NCBI RefSeq assembly: GCF_001673535.1
Contig: NZ_LZLY01000113.1
Span: forward strand, 1-33,762
Direction of reading: 5' to 3'
Length of the DNA stretch: 33,762 nt
Source of the DNA: Mycobacterium sp. 1081908.1
GTDB taxonomy: Bacteria; Actinomycetota; Actinomycetes; Mycobacteriales; Mycobacteriaceae
The notes under the pieces: generated by a model
The model's database searches: none
Told to the model about the DNA's origin: nothing
What the model saw: only the letters and a program-made list of their open reading frames with translations
Translations under genes and position numbers: made by a program
In this document: piece by piece, positions 1 to 8,898 of the stretch
Layout: each line of letters opens with the position of its first letter
Position numbering within the stretch: position 1 is the first letter of the stretch

Positions 1-77
1 GCAGGAAGACCGCGCGGTGTTCGACGCCAGCCACGCCGAAGTCGCCCGCTGGTTCGGCGAGGGACTCGTCGACGGCG
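1..77. repeat. Left arm of a perfect 77-bp inverted repeat
   Basis: Bases 1-77 are the exact reverse complement of bases 181-257, with a 103-base centre (78-180). The first pair beyond the arms (78 and 180) does not match, so the arm is exactly 77 bp on the inner side. On the outer side it is cut by the window edge. Read on the plus strand, the arm and centre encode treY sense sequence, while the gene's own start lies on the minus strand at 890. A fold-back or assembly artefact is the simplest reading. Confidence 0.97.
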
Positions 78-202
78 TGCGCATCGACCACCCCGACGGA
101 TTGTCCGATCCCTGCGGATATCTGGCGCGGCTGCGCGAGCTTCTCGGGCCCGACGCGTGGATCGCGATCGAGAAGATCCTCGCCGTCGACGAGTCCCTCG
201 CC
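2..202 (+). pseudogene. Inverted internal fragment of treY
   Basis: The plus strand from base 2 reads about 67 codons of a glycosyl hydrolase family 13 enzyme. They include [10 protein letters not shown], which carries the catalytic aspartate region of TreY, and AIEKIL, which carries the acid/base glutamate region. This is the direct continuation expected after the minus-strand treY start ends at base 181. It is in the wrong orientation and has no start codon of its own. Either the gene has been split by an inverted duplication or, more likely, this is an assembly or library fold-back at a contig end. Confidence 0.85.
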
Positions 203-257
203 GAACCAGCGGGCGACTTCGGCGTGGCTGGCGTCGAACACCGCGCGGTCTTCCTGC
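181..257. repeat. Right arm of the 77-bp inverted repeat
   Basis: This is the exact reverse complement of bases 1-77. The innermost 22 bases (181-202) pair with 56-77. They also fit treY sense coding on the plus strand (reading LAVDESL). A short natural self-complementary pair may therefore have seeded the fold-back, with the rest of the arm being copied sequence. Confidence 0.97.
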
Positions 258-890
258 CGCAGCCCGGCCAGCGAGGTGATCGAGAAGAAGCGCCGGTAGC
301 CGCAGACCCCGTTTCGCCAGCCCACCAACCGGTAGTGCTGGCGGTCGTGGACGTCCGGGCCGCTTCCCTGCCCGGTGCCCGGGGCGATGGGCAGCGCCAG
401 GTCGCCCAGCCGCAGCCGGTCGCCGTCGACTTTCAGGTCGGCCGCGTCGTCGTCGGAACCCAATATCGGCAGCACAATTCGGCCGTCCTCGTCGAGGTCC
501 CAGTCGATGTCGAAGAACGCCGCGTACCGCGATTCCCGGCCGTGCCGCAGCACGTCCCACCACCACGCGTTCTGCTCGGGGTCGTCGATGCCCACGTGGT
601 TGGGGACGATGTCGACGATCAGGCCCATGCCGCGCGCCCGGGCCGCCGCGGACAAGCGCGCCAGGCCGGCGGGGCCGCCCAACTCCGGCGAGACGGTCGT
701 GGGATCGGTGACGTCGTAGCCGTGGTTCGACCCCCGGGCGGCGGTCAGCAGGGGGGAGAGGTAGACGTGGGTCACCCCGAGGTCGTCGAGGTAATCCAGC
801 AGGCCCTCGGCGTCGGCGAAGGTGAACCCGAACCCGCTGGACTCACCACGCAGCTGCAGCCGGTAGGTGGACAGGACGGGTAAAGCCATG
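181..890 (-). CDS. treY: Maltooligosyl trehalose synthase TreY, N-terminal part only
   Basis: TreY isomerises the reducing-end alpha-1,4 linkage of malto-oligosaccharides to alpha-1,1, the first step of the TreY-TreZ trehalose pathway in the cytosol. The ATG at 890 gives a protein beginning [14 protein letters not shown], a typical TreY start. It continues with [19 protein letters not shown], a [10 protein letters not shown] motif and DIVPNHVG (GH13 region I). About 236 of an expected ~765 residues are readable. After base 181 the frame stays open to the window edge but reads antisense sequence because of the inverted repeat, so I end the gene there. The start is 2 bases past the treX stop, so the two genes are almost certainly one operon, as in M. 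tuberculosis. Confidence 0.9.
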
Positions 891-892
891 CG

Positions 893-3109
893 TCACAAGG
901 TCTTACGAAGTATCAGCAGCGAACGCGAGGGCAGCGAGACCTTCTCCTCGGCGTTCACCACCTGGTCCGCCTCCCCGGCGGGGTGGTTGGTGTCCAGCTC
1001 GACCGTCCACTCCTGGGCGTAGTCGTCGGGCGGCATCACGAACTCCACCGGGTCCTCGCCGGCGTTGAAGCACAACAGGAATGAGTCGTCGACCACCCGC
1101 TCGCCGCGGGCGTTCGGTGCGGTGATGGCGTCGCCGTTGAGAAACACCGCTACGCACTTGTGAATGCTCTCGCCCCAGTCCTCGTGCGTCATCTCGCGGC
1201 TACTCGGGTTCAGCCAGGCGATGTCGCGGACCTCGTCGCCGCTGCGGATCGGCTCGCCCTCGAAGAACCGGCGCCGGCGAAACACCGGATGGTTCTTGCG
1301 CAGGGTGGTCACCTTGCGCGCGAAAGCCAGCAGATCCGAGTTCTTTTCGACCAATGACCAGTCCATCCAGGACAATTCGGAGTCCTGGCAGTAGACGTTG
1401 TTGTTGCCGCTCTGGGTGCGGCCGAACTCGTCGCCGTGCGCGATCATCGGCGTGCCCTGGCTGACCAGAAGCGTCGCCCAGAAGTTGCGCATCTGGCGGC
1501 GGCGCAGCTCCAGGATGTCCGGGTCGTCGGTGGGGCCTTCGACGCCACAGTTCCACGACCGGTTGTGGCTCTCGCCGTCGCGGTTGTCCTCGCCGTTGGC
1601 CATGTTGTGCTTGTCGTTGTAGGACACCAGGTCGTTGAGCGTGAAGCCGTCGTGGGCGGTGACGAAATTGATGCTGGCGCTGGGACGCCGGCCCGTCACC
1701 TCGTAGAGGTCCGACGAGCCGGTCAGCCGGGAGGCGAACTCGCCCAGGGTCGCGGGTTCTCCCCGCCAGTAGTCGCGCACAGTATCGCGATACTTCCCGT
1801 TCCACTCGGTCCACAAACCCGGGAAGTTTCCGACCTGGTAGCCGCCCTCGCCGACGTCCCACGGCTCGGCGATCAACTTGACCTGGCTGATCACCGGATC
1901 CTGCTGCACCAGGTCGAAGAACGCGCTCAGGCGATCGACGTCGTGCAGCTCGCGGGCCAGCGTGGCGGCCAGGTCGAAGCGGAACCCGTCGACGTGCATC
2001 TCGAGCACCCAGTAGCGCAGCGAGTCCATGATCAGCTGCAGCACGTGCGGGTGGCGGGGGTTGAGGCTGTTGCCGGTGCCGGTGTAGTCCTTGTACAACC
2101 GCAGGTCCGTGTCGACCAGCCGGTAGTAGGCCGCGTTGTCGATGCCGCGGAAGTTGATCGTCGGGCCCAGGTGATTGCCCTCGGCGGTGTGGTTGTACAC
2201 CACGTCGAGGATGACCTCGATGCCGGCCTCGTGGAAGCTGCGCACCATGGATTTGAACTCGGCGACGCTGGCCGTGCGGTTGGCCGCGTATTGGTTGTGC
2301 GGGGCGAAGAAGCCAAAGGTGTTGTAGCCCCAGTAATTTCGCAGCCCCAGATCCAGGAGTCGCTGGTCGTGCATGAACTGGTGAACGGGCATCAGCTCGA
2401 TCGCGGTCACGTTGAGCGACTTGAGGTGGTCGATGACCACCGGGTGGGCCAGCCCGGCGTAGGTGCCCCGAAGCTGCTCGGGGACGCCGGGATGGGCCTG
2501 CGTCATGCCCTTGACGTGGGCCTCGTAGATGACGGTCTCGTGGTACGGGGTGAGCGGGGCCCGGTCGGAGCCCCAGTCGAAGAACGGGTTGCTCACCACG
2601 CTGGTCATGGTGTGGCCGAGCGAATCCACCATGGGCGGAGTCCCGGGGTCGAGCCCGTCGGCGTTCGGGCCGTTCGGGTTGACGGCCTTCAGGTCGTAGG
2701 AGAACAGCGCCTGGCCGAAGTCGAAGTCGCCGTGGAACGCCTTGCCGTAGGGATCCAACAGCAGCTTGCTGGGGTCACACCGGTGCCCGGCCGCCGGGTC
2801 GAAGGGGCCGTGGACGCGAAAGCCGTAGCGCTGCCCCGGGACGATGTTCGGCAGATAGGCGTGCCAGACGAACCCGTCGACCTCATCCAGCGGGATGCGC
2901 GATTCGCTGCCGTCGTCGTCGATCAGACACAATTCGACCTTGTCGGCGATCTCGGAGAACAGCGAAAAGTTGGTGCCCGCCCCGTCATAGGAGGCGCCGA
3001 GCGGGTAAGGGTTTCCCGGCCAGACGGTGGCCAGTCGGGGCTGGGCCCGGCCGGCGTCGTGCACGCCGGCGGCGCCTTCGTCCGGGCCTGGATTGTTCGA
3101 CGGCATCAT
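893..3109 (-). CDS. treX: Glycogen debranching enzyme TreX/GlgX
   Basis: This is a 738-residue GH13 isoamylase-type enzyme that cuts alpha-1,6 branches of glycogen and feeds linear chains to TreY. An N-terminal CBM48-like segment (about residues 25-160, from WPGNPYPLGASYDGAGTNFS) precedes the barrel. The GH13 regions are visible: DVVYNHTAEG near 305, GFRFDLAATL near 376 (nucleophile Asp), AEPWDVGEGG near 415 (acid/base Glu) and AHDGFTLNDL near 485 (third carboxylate). The length is normal for the family. It starts with two consecutive ATG codons; the first was chosen, preceded by an AAGG about 6 bases upstream. It sits 33 bases after the acyltransferase stop and 2 bases before treY, so it is probably co-transcribed with both. 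Confidence 0.96.
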   Translation of the reverse strand: MMPSNNPGPDEGAAGVHDAGRAQPRLATVWPGNPYPLGASYDGAGTNFSLFSEIADKVELCLIDDDGSESRIPLDEVDGFVWHAYLPNIVPGQRYGFRVHGPFDPAAGHRCDPSKLLLDPYGKAFHGDFDFGQALFSYDLKAVNPNGPNADGLDPGTPPMVDSLGHTMTSVVSNPFFDWGSDRAPLTPYHETVIYEAHVKGMTQAHPGVPEQLRGTYAGLAHPVVIDHLKSLNVTAIELMPVHQFMHDQRLLDLGLRNYWGYNTFGFFAPHNQYAANRTASVAEFKSMVRSFHEAGIEVILDVVYNHTAEGNHLGPTINFRGIDNAAYYRLVDTDLRLYKDYTGTGNSLNPRHPHVLQLIMDSLRYWVLEMHVDGFRFDLAATLARELHDVDRLSAFFDLVQQDPVISQVKLIAEPWDVGEGGYQVGNFPGLWTEWNGKYRDTVRDYWRGEPATLGEFASRLTGSSDLYEVTGRRPSASINFVTAHDGFTLNDLVSYNDKHNMANGEDNRDGESHNRSWNCGVEGPTDDPDILELRRRQMRNFWATLLVSQGTPMIAHGDEFGRTQSGNNNVYCQDSELSWMDWSLVEKNSDLLAFARKVTTLRKNHPVFRRRRFFEGEPIRSGDEVRDIAWLNPSSREMTHEDWGESIHKCVAVFLNGDAITAPNARGERVVDDSFLLCFNAGEDPVEFVMPPDDYAQEWTVELDTNHPAGEADQVVNAEEKVSLPSRSLLILRKTL

Positions 3110-3142
3110 CCGACCTTATCCGCGCCCGCGCGGCGCGGCCCG

Positions 3143-5311
3143 TTACCACCAACCGGTGCCGGCCCCGATCTGGCGGCCCAGCTCGTCGGTCATCGTTCGC
3201 ACGTAGGTGGGCGACAGGTGGTGCGCACCGTGGTAGATCAGCACGTTTCCCTCGACGGGGCGGCAGACGTCGGCGCGGCAGATCGCGTCCGACATGTCGA
3301 GGACCTTCAGCAACGGGAACTGTGTGACGAAGTCGAGCGTCTGGTTGCGATCGGACAGCACGTCGGAGCGCTTGACGGCGCACGAGTCGGGGCTGCCGCC
3401 CTTCTTGGCCAGGCAGTCCGCGGGGTCGAACGGCTTGCCGTTCTTGACCAGCCAGGGGGTGTCCCGCATGCCGAGAATGGGAATGTTGTTGTCCGACAAC
3501 GCTTGCCAGATGCCGATGTAGGTCGCCGGCATCACGTCGCCGCTCTTGATGTTCCACGGCCGGGTCGTCGTGGTGAACACGTAGTCCGGCCGGTCGGTGA
3601 CGAGTTTGCTCATGGTCCGCTGCACCCATTCGCGGCACTGCATGTACGGGGCGTTGTTGCCCATGATCAGCGGGACTTCCTCGGTGGACAACGGGCAGCC
3701 CATCTTGAGGTAGGTCACCACCTTGAAGTGGTGCAGGCGGCCGAGCAGGTCCAGCGCGGGCAGCCAGTGCTCCGCGTGCGACCCGCCGGCCAGGGCGATG
3801 CTGCGGGTGGCCTCGACGTCGCCGTAGGTGCAGTTGACCAGCGCGGGGTTGACGAAGTCGCTGATGCACCCGTCCCGGGTCGAAATCGGCAGGTCGTCCT
3901 TGACCTCCAGCACGCTGGGCCGCATCGGCAGCGCCGGGACCCGCACGTGTTCGGTGAGGGCGCGCGCGCCCGGGTAGTCCTGCGGGTTGAGGACGCTGAG
4001 CTCCTTGCCCGCGGCGCGCAACACCGTGACGTGCTGACGCCAGGTGAACGACGTGGCGGTGAGCGTGACGGCCAGCAGCACCACCATCGATCCCAGCGCC
4101 ATCGTCGGCCGGCGCAGTCGCAGCGACCAGGGGACCGCCGGGATCTTCGGCATGGGCGCGGGGGAGGCGGCGCCGGCGGCTGTCCGGTAACGCAGCGGGT
4201 CCTCGACGAGCCGGGTGGTCAGGTAGGCCAGGGCCCCGGAGACCAGCAGCACCGCCGCGCCGTCGACGAAGCCGGCGTGGCGGTGGCCGCTGTAGGACAG
4301 CCAGAAGATGAGCAGCGGCCAGTGCCACAGGTACAGCGAGTAGGCCATCGTGCCCAGCGCCACCAGCGGCCCCGCCGCCAGGACCCGGTTCGGCAGGGGC
4401 AGGCGGCCGTCGGCGCCGGCCCGCAGGTTGGCCCCCGCCAGGATCATCAGCACGGTGGCCCCGACCGGGACCAGCGCCCAGGGGCCGGGGAATTCCTTGA
4501 CGCCGTCGATCAGGGCCCCGCACGACACGATCGCCGCCAGCGCCACGGTGGCCAGGGCCGTGCGCAGCCACATCGGCCAGCGGACGTGGGGCACGACGGC
4601 GCCGATGAGGGCGCCCAGCAGCAACTCCCAGGCCCGCGCGAAGCTGTTGTAGTAGGCGATCGCCTGGTCGTCCTGGTGGGCGATGACCGCGTAGACGAAC
4701 GAGGCCGCCGTCAGCGCCCCGAGCAGCACCAGGAACACCGCGCGCAGGTGGGCACGCAGCCGGCCCCGCAACGCGTAGGCGCACCCGGCGACCAGCGCCA
4801 GCAAGGCGACGTAGAACTGGCCCTGCACCGACATGGACCAGATGTGCTGCAGCGGGGTGACGGCCTCACCCGCCCGCAGGTAGTCCGCCGCGGTGCTGGC
4901 CAGTTCCCAGTTCTGGTAGTAGCCGAGGCTGGCCAGGCTCTGGTCGGCGAAGGTCTCCCAGCGGGTTTCCGGTTGGACCAGGACGGTCAGCAGCCCGCAG
5001 CCGGCCAGGACGACGACCAGGGCGGGAAGCAGGCGGCGGACCAGCCGGGTCACCTCGGCCACCGGCGACAGCGAAAGGTCCGGGTTGAGGGCGGCCCGCA
5101 GGATCTTTCCGCCGAAGAAGAACCCGGACAACGCCAGAAACACGTCCACGCCGCCGGAAACCCGCCCGAACCAGACGTGGAAGACGGCGACCAGCGCGAT
5201 CGCGATGCCGCGCAGGCCGTCGAGGTCGTAGCGATAGAACCCGGCCGCGCGCGCCGGCACCGGTTCGGCGGCAACCGGGGGACGAGGCGGCGACAGGGTC
5301 TGCATGGTCAA
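3143..5311 (-). CDS. Membrane acyltransferase 3 family protein with C-terminal SGNH-like domain
   Basis: This 722-residue protein resembles OafA/YrhL acyltransferases and matches the M. tuberculosis Rv1565c position and layout. Residues ~25-370 form the multi-spanning acyltransferase-3 domain, opening with [24 protein letters not shown] (the conserved Arg and His are present). A single membrane segment near 405-425 leads to an extracytoplasmic SGNH/GDSL-like domain (about 430-722). In that domain the usual GDS block reads AGGSHAEHW and the usual DxxH block reads YHGAHHLSP, so the aspartates are not where a textbook SGNH enzyme has them. The likely role is O-acylation of an envelope sugar or lipid. 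The substrate cannot be told from the sequence. Confidence 0.88.
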   Translation of the reverse strand: MTMQTLSPPRPPVAAEPVPARAAGFYRYDLDGLRGIAIALVAVFHVWFGRVSGGVDVFLALSGFFFGGKILRAALNPDLSLSPVAEVTRLVRRLLPALVVVLAGCGLLTVLVQPETRWETFADQSLASLGYYQNWELASTAADYLRAGEAVTPLQHIWSMSVQGQFYVALLALVAGCAYALRGRLRAHLRAVFLVLLGALTAASFVYAVIAHQDDQAIAYYNSFARAWELLLGALIGAVVPHVRWPMWLRTALATVALAAIVSCGALIDGVKEFPGPWALVPVGATVLMILAGANLRAGADGRLPLPNRVLAAGPLVALGTMAYSLYLWHWPLLIFWLSYSGHRHAGFVDGAAVLLVSGALAYLTTRLVEDPLRYRTAAGAASPAPMPKIPAVPWSLRLRRPTMALGSMVVLLAVTLTATSFTWRQHVTVLRAAGKELSVLNPQDYPGARALTEHVRVPALPMRPSVLEVKDDLPISTRDGCISDFVNPALVNCTYGDVEATRSIALAGGSHAEHWLPALDLLGRLHHFKVVTYLKMGCPLSTEEVPLIMGNNAPYMQCREWVQRTMSKLVTDRPDYVFTTTTRPWNIKSGDVMPATYIGIWQALSDNNIPILGMRDTPWLVKNGKPFDPADCLAKKGGSPDSCAVKRSDVLSDRNQTLDFVTQFPLLKVLDMSDAICRADVCRPVEGNVLIYHGAHHLSPTYVRTMTDELGRQIGAGTGWW

Positions 5312-5330
5312 CCGCCAACTTAACCGAAAA

Positions 5331-5390
5331 CCGCCACCCGCTCCTGCCGGCCGGCCTTCCGGCGAGCCAGCTCAGGGGAGCAAGTGGCGG
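5331..5390 (-). terminator. Long stem-loop after ripD, possible terminator or attenuator
   Basis: An outer stem CCGCCAC (5331-5337) pairs with GTGGCGG (5384-5390). A middle stem CTCCTG (5341-5346) pairs with CA-GG-GGAG around 5373-5380 with a bulge. An inner stem GCCGG (5346-5350) overlaps this and pairs with CCGGC (5359-5363). The structure fills most of the 92-base gap between the ripD stop and the acyltransferase start. No U-tract follows, so termination is only a suggestion. Confidence 0.45.
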
Positions 5391-5403
5391 CTGTTCGGCG
5401 GGG

Positions 5404-6171
5404 CTACCGCGTGATGCCGTAGGGCTGTTGCAGCGGCGCCTGCGTCGGCTGCTGCAGCAGGGGGAGCTGCTGCACCGGCGCCTGCTGGACCTGCTGCTGC
5501 AACGGGGCCTGGGCCGGAACCTGCTGCAGCGGCGCCTGTTGCGTGGGCACCTGCTGGACCGGCGTCTGCTGCAGGGGCGCCTGTTGGGTCGGGACCTGCT
5601 GGACCGGCGCCTGCTGCAGGGGCGCCTGCTGCGTGGGCACCTGCTGCAGCGGCGCCTGCTGGAACGGCGTCTGCTGGGCCCCGAGAACCCGGACCAGGTA
5701 TGGCGTCATGCCGTTGGCGCGCACCGGCGATACCTGGACCACGTCGCCGACCTCGAGCATCTGGTTGTTGCCGAGGTACATCGCGACGCTTTCCGTGCCA
5801 CCGGGACCGTAGAAGATCAGGTCGCCACGCTGGGCCTGCTGCGGCAGCACCTTCTGACCGAGCCGGTACATCTCACCGGAGGACCGCGGCAGCTTGATCC
5901 CCGCGCCGGCATACGCGTACTGCATCAGGCCCGACGCGTCGAAACCGACGGTCATGGCGCCGGTGCCCTTGCCGCGCGAGGGGCCGGTGATGCCGCCGCC
6001 GGCCCAGGAGAACGGCACGCCGCGCTGCGAAAGACCGCGCATGACGACGACGTCGGTGGCCTGCTGGTAGTCCATCGAACGGGTGCCGGGGTCGGCGGTC
6101 GCGATGCTGGCGGTGGCCAACGGGGCCACCAGCATCGCGAGCCCGATCGCGAAGCCGAAGATGCGTTTCAT
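5404..6171 (-). CDS. ripD: NlpC/P60-like peptidoglycan-binding protein RipD
   Basis: This secreted protein of 255 residues matches M. tuberculosis Rv1566c (RipD). A Sec signal peptide covers about residues 1-26 ([14 protein letters not shown], cleavage after ATA). Residues ~31-165 form an NlpC/P60 fold. The catalytic cysteine position reads GFDASGL (Ala79) and the histidine position reads ESVAMYLG (Ser128), so hydrolase activity is not expected. M. tuberculosis RipD has been described as a non-catalytic peptidoglycan binder with the same kind of substitutions. From about residue 166 the tail is built of QQxPx pentapeptides ending in GITR. It lies between two other minus-strand envelope genes, and a 339-base leader precedes it. 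Confidence 0.93.
   Translation of the reverse strand: MKRIFGFAIGLAMLVAPLATASIATADPGTRSMDYQQATDVVVMRGLSQRGVPFSWAGGGITGPSRGKGTGAMTVGFDASGLMQYAYAGAGIKLPRSSGEMYRLGQKVLPQQAQRGDLIFYGPGGTESVAMYLGNNQMLEVGDVVQVSPVRANGMTPYLVRVLGAQQTPFQQAPLQQVPTQQAPLQQAPVQQVPTQQAPLQQTPVQQVPTQQAPLQQVPAQAPLQQQVQQAPVQQLPLLQQPTQAPLQQPYGITR
5512..5646 (-). repeat. 45-bp tandem repeats coding the RipD Gln/Pro tail
   Basis: Three consecutive 15-residue units (residues 176-190, 191-205, 206-220) each read [12 protein letters not shown] followed by APV, TPV or VPA. Each is made of three QQxPx pentapeptides. Weaker pentapeptides flank them on both sides (about 5420-5680). Copy number in such arrays often varies between strains. 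Confidence 0.9.
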
Positions 6172-6510
6172 GGGGTTCCCACCTTCTTGGGTCCGGGCCT
6201 CCGTCGCGGTGACTTCGCGCGTCGGCCGCTACTGCAGGAGGCGAAGGCCGCCCCGTCGGGGCCCCACGCCGCTGCATGACGCTTGGCGATGAACCCGGTC
6301 GGCCTACCCGGATTCACACCAGTCACTAGAGACACTTTTACAACAGAAGTTGCCGGCGGAAAATGCCTGGTGAGCTCCACGAAGGATTCTTTGTCGTAAC
6401 GTGACCGGACGGTGACTGGCGGGCCTAATTCCGTGTCCGCAGTTGTGATTTGGGTCTCAGTGACGCCGTCGCGCCGAAACCGACGTCGGGGCGCTACCGC
6501 GGCCGCGCCG
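6172..6510 (-). promoter_or_regulatory. 339-base leader/intergenic region upstream of ripD, with a hairpin
   Basis: No gene is seen here. On the minus strand GAATCCGG (6315-6308) can pair over eight positions with CCGGGTTC (6298-6291), one of them G-U, closing a 9-base loop. A GTGTGAATCCGGGTAGG string precedes and overlaps it, and GGTGGGAACCCC lies just before the ripD start codon. Some actinobacterial NlpC/P60 genes carry c-di-AMP (ydaO) leaders with GTGAATC and GGGAACC elements. I cannot fold this region into that consensus with confidence. Confidence 0.35.
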
Positions 6511-6954
6511 TCACAGCCAATACCGCTCGCTGAAGGTGGTCAGGATGAAGCCGGCCGCGGAGGCGACCAGGAGCAGAACGAGAGAAAGCACCGGCCAGAA
6601 CGACATGTACCAGCCCTTCAGGAGGGAAACGAACGGGCCGATTCCGGCAGCGGTGATCGCCGCGCCGATGCCGCCCCATACCACCGGGTGAATGTAGTAA
6701 TCGATCCCGAAGGGGACCGGCCCGCAGGTGTCCCCCTCGCACAGCCTCCCGAGGTAGCCGAACAGCCGCGCCGGCCAGTCCGTCGCCGTGGCGAGGACCA
6801 GCAGCAGCACCAAAAGCGTGACGGTGCAGATGACGTCCCACGCCACTATCCGCAGGCGAAGCACCCGGGGTGCCTCGTGGTCGGAGCGCGGCGGGGCGGC
6901 GACGTGGTCACCGGGGCCGGGGTCGTCGGGCTGGTGCGGCGAAGCCATGGCCAT
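6511..6954 (-). CDS. Small multi-pass membrane protein (Rv1567c-like)
   Basis: A 147-residue protein of unknown function. About 35 polar N-terminal residues are followed by three hydrophobic segments (near 38-58, 84-108 and 115-138). A conserved-looking loop [19 protein letters not shown] with two cysteines lies between the first two. Position, size and orientation match M. tuberculosis Rv1567c, divergent from bioA. No enzymatic motif is seen. A second candidate start, MASPHQP, lies two codons further in. Confidence 0.8.
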   Translation of the reverse strand: MAMASPHQPDDPGPGDHVAAPPRSDHEAPRVLRLRIVAWDVICTVTLLVLLLVLATATDWPARLFGYLGRLCEGDTCGPVPFGIDYYIHPVVWGGIGAAITAAGIGPFVSLLKGWYMSFWPVLSLVLLLVASAAGFILTTFSERYWL

Positions 6955-6997
6955 AGATGGTCCCCGATGGCCGCGAATTGCGCGAACCGGCTGCCTC

Positions 6998-7003
6998 TAC
7001 GCT
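6998..7003 (+). promoter_or_regulatory. Candidate -10 box of a leaderless bioA transcript
   Basis: TACGCT fits the mycobacterial TANNNT -10 pattern and ends 8 bases before the bioA ATG. A transcript starting 7-9 bases downstream would begin at or next to the start codon. No Shine-Dalgarno sequence precedes the ATG, which agrees with leaderless translation. No convincing -35 box at normal spacing is present. Confidence 0.4.
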
Positions 7004-7011
7004 CGATCTCT

Positions 7012-8316
7012 ATGCCTGCCGCCAGAGCCGGGCTCACGCCCGAGCAGATCAGCGCGATCGACGCGGCGCACCTGTGGCATCCCTACAGCACGATCGGCAG
7101 CGAATCGGTGGCGCCCGTCGTGGCCGTCGCCGCCCGGGGCGCCTGGCTGACGCTGGTCCGCGACGGCCGGCCCGTCGAGGCGCTCGACGCGATGAGCTCC
7201 TGGTGGACCGCGATCCACGGGCACGGCCACCCCGGGCTGGACGCCGCGCTGACCGCGCAGCTGGCCACGATGAACCACGTCATGTTCGGGGGACTGACCC
7301 ACGAGCCCGCGGCCCGGCTGGCGCGGCTGCTGGTGGAGATCACGCCGGCGGGGCTGGAGACCGTGTTCTTCAGCGACTCGGGGTCGGTCTCGGTGGAGGT
7401 CGCGGTGAAGATGGCGCTGCAGTACTGGCGCGGCCGCGGCCGGCCCGCCAAGCACCGGCTGATGACCTGGCGCGGCGGCTACCACGGCGACACCTTTACC
7501 CCGATGAGCGTCTGTGACCCCGACGGCGGCATGCACTCGCTGTGGTCCGACGTGCTCGTCCCGCAGGTGTTCGCCCCGCAGGTGCCCCGCGACTACGACC
7601 CCGCCTACGCGGCGGCGTTCGAGGCGCAACTGTCGCGGCACGCCCCCGAACTGGCCGCCGTGATCGTGGAGCCCGTCGTGCAGGGGGCGGGCGGGATGCG
7701 CTTCCACGACCCGGCCTATCTGCGGGACCTGCGCGAAACATGCAGCCGGCACGACGTGCTGCTGATCTTCGATGAGATCGCAACCGGGTTCGGGCGCACC
7801 GGTGAGCTGTTCGCCGCCGACCACGCCGGGGTGAGCCCGGACATCATGTGCGTCGGCAAGGCGCTCACGGGCGGGTACCTCAGCCTTGCCGCCACCCTGT
7901 GCACCACCGAGCTGGCGCACACCATCAGCTCGGGGGAGGCGGGGGCGCTGATGCACGGGCCCACGTTCATGGCCAACCCGCTGGCCTGCGCGGTGTCGGT
8001 GGCCAGCGTGGAGCTGCTGCTCGGCCAGGACTGGCGATCCACGGTGGCCGGGATAGCCGCCGGGCTGGCCGAGGGGCTCGAACCGGCCCGGGGGCTGCCC
8101 GGCGTGGTCGATGTGCGGGTGCGCGGGGCCATCGGGGTCATCGAATGCGACCGGCCCGTCGACCTGGCCGTCGCCACGCCGGCGGCGCTGGACCACGGGG
8201 TGTGGCTGCGCCCCTTCCGCAACCTGGTCTACGCGATGCCGCCGTACGTCTGCTCCGGCGCGGAGATCGCGCAGATCACGTCGGCGATGGTCGAGGTCGC
8301 GCGACTGGTGGGCTGA
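7012..8316 (+). CDS. bioA: Adenosylmethionine-8-amino-7-oxononanoate aminotransferase BioA
   Basis: This PLP enzyme converts KAPA to DAPA in biotin synthesis, using S-adenosylmethionine as amino donor. The protein has 434 residues starting [20 protein letters not shown]. The frame is open upstream to 6412, but that would overlap the divergent membrane-protein gene, so the ATG at 7012 is preferred. Visible family features are HLWHPYST near 24, [12 protein letters not shown] near 64, [16 protein letters not shown] and [10 protein letters not shown]. The PLP lysine falls at residue 283, the number used for M. tuberculosis BioA. In M. tuberculosis bioF1 and bioD follow directly; here they do not, and the next genes are unrelated to biotin. 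Confidence 0.97.
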   Translation: MPAARAGLTPEQISAIDAAHLWHPYSTIGSESVAPVVAVAARGAWLTLVRDGRPVEALDAMSSWWTAIHGHGHPGLDAALTAQLATMNHVMFGGLTHEPAARLARLLVEITPAGLETVFFSDSGSVSVEVAVKMALQYWRGRGRPAKHRLMTWRGGYHGDTFTPMSVCDPDGGMHSLWSDVLVPQVFAPQVPRDYDPAYAAAFEAQLSRHAPELAAVIVEPVVQGAGGMRFHDPAYLRDLRETCSRHDVLLIFDEIATGFGRTGELFAADHAGVSPDIMCVGKALTGGYLSLAATLCTTELAHTISSGEAGALMHGPTFMANPLACAVSVASVELLLGQDWRSTVAGIAAGLAEGLEPARGLPGVVDVRVRGAIGVIECDRPVDLAVATPAALDHGVWLRPFRNLVYAMPPYVCSGAEIAQITSAMVEVARLVG

Positions 8317-8415
8317 GCCGCGCCGTCCGCTCCGGCCCAGGAGCTCAGGGAATTCTCAGCAGATTCTTCGGCCGCGGCTAGCTCGGCTCAAAGGATCCAC
8401 AAAGCCGCCGGCCGC

Positions 8416-8898
8416 ATGATCAACCTCATGATGAGTCAGTCGCTCTGCGCCAAGATGATCGAACGCTACGTACGCACCTGCGGACTGCAGTTCCTCAAGG
8501 GCGAGCACGATGGCGAATACTTCTGTGTCGCCAACGCCGATGGCGGGCGGCTGCACATCCACCTCGAGATCGCACCGTCGTTCGGCGACATGCTGGTCAT
8601 CGGGGTCGCTCCCGCGTACTCCTTCCGCGCCGCCGACCGCCCGTGGCTGACCCGGTTAGCTGACACCTGGAACCGGCGGAACCGCAAAGTCACCGCGATC
8701 CTGCACGGTTGCTCCGACCCGCAGCGCGTCGGTCTGGTGGCCCGCAGATCGCGGTGGATCCAGGACGGCATCTCGTTCGAGGATTTCGCCTCCTTCGTCG
8801 ATCGCACCATCGCGGAGGCCGTCGATCTGTTTGCTGAGGCGACGGTGGTTGTCGGGTTGCCCTCGACCGCGCAGCCCATGCTGCGCGACGCCAGCTGA
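8416..8898 (+). CDS. YbjN-domain protein of unknown function
   Basis: This 160-residue soluble protein resembles the YbjN/DUF1790 family, whose fold is like type III secretion chaperones. The segment RLADTWNRRNRKVTAIL and the C-terminal stretch FEDFASFVDRTIAEAVDLF correspond to typical YbjN helices. It has no signal peptide or membrane segment. ATG codons at 8416, 8428 and 8431 are all possible starts; the first is used. It stands alone, about 100 bases after bioA and 357 bases before the PE gene. It marks the left edge of the region where synteny with M. tuberculosis stops. Function is not predictable. Confidence 0.75.
   Translation: MINLMMSQSLCAKMIERYVRTCGLQFLKGEHDGEYFCVANADGGRLHIHLEIAPSFGDMLVIGVAPAYSFRAADRPWLTRLADTWNRRNRKVTAILHGCSDPQRVGLVARRSRWIQDGISFEDFASFVDRTIAEAVDLFAEATVVVGLPSTAQPMLRDAS

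Noticed and set aside
1436..5323. Plus-strand open frame of 1295 codons opposite treX and the acyltransferase
   Set aside because: It is antisense to two well-supported genes, and its composition (Val/Gln/Arg/His-rich, no domains) is the usual shadow of GC-rich coding DNA.
6412..7011. Upstream extension of bioA to 6412
   Set aside because: It runs antisense through the membrane-protein gene, and the ATG at 7012 puts the PLP lysine at the expected residue 283.
6955..7011. A biotin-regulator (BioQ/BirA) operator before bioA
   Set aside because: No convincing inverted repeat was found in the short divergent gap.
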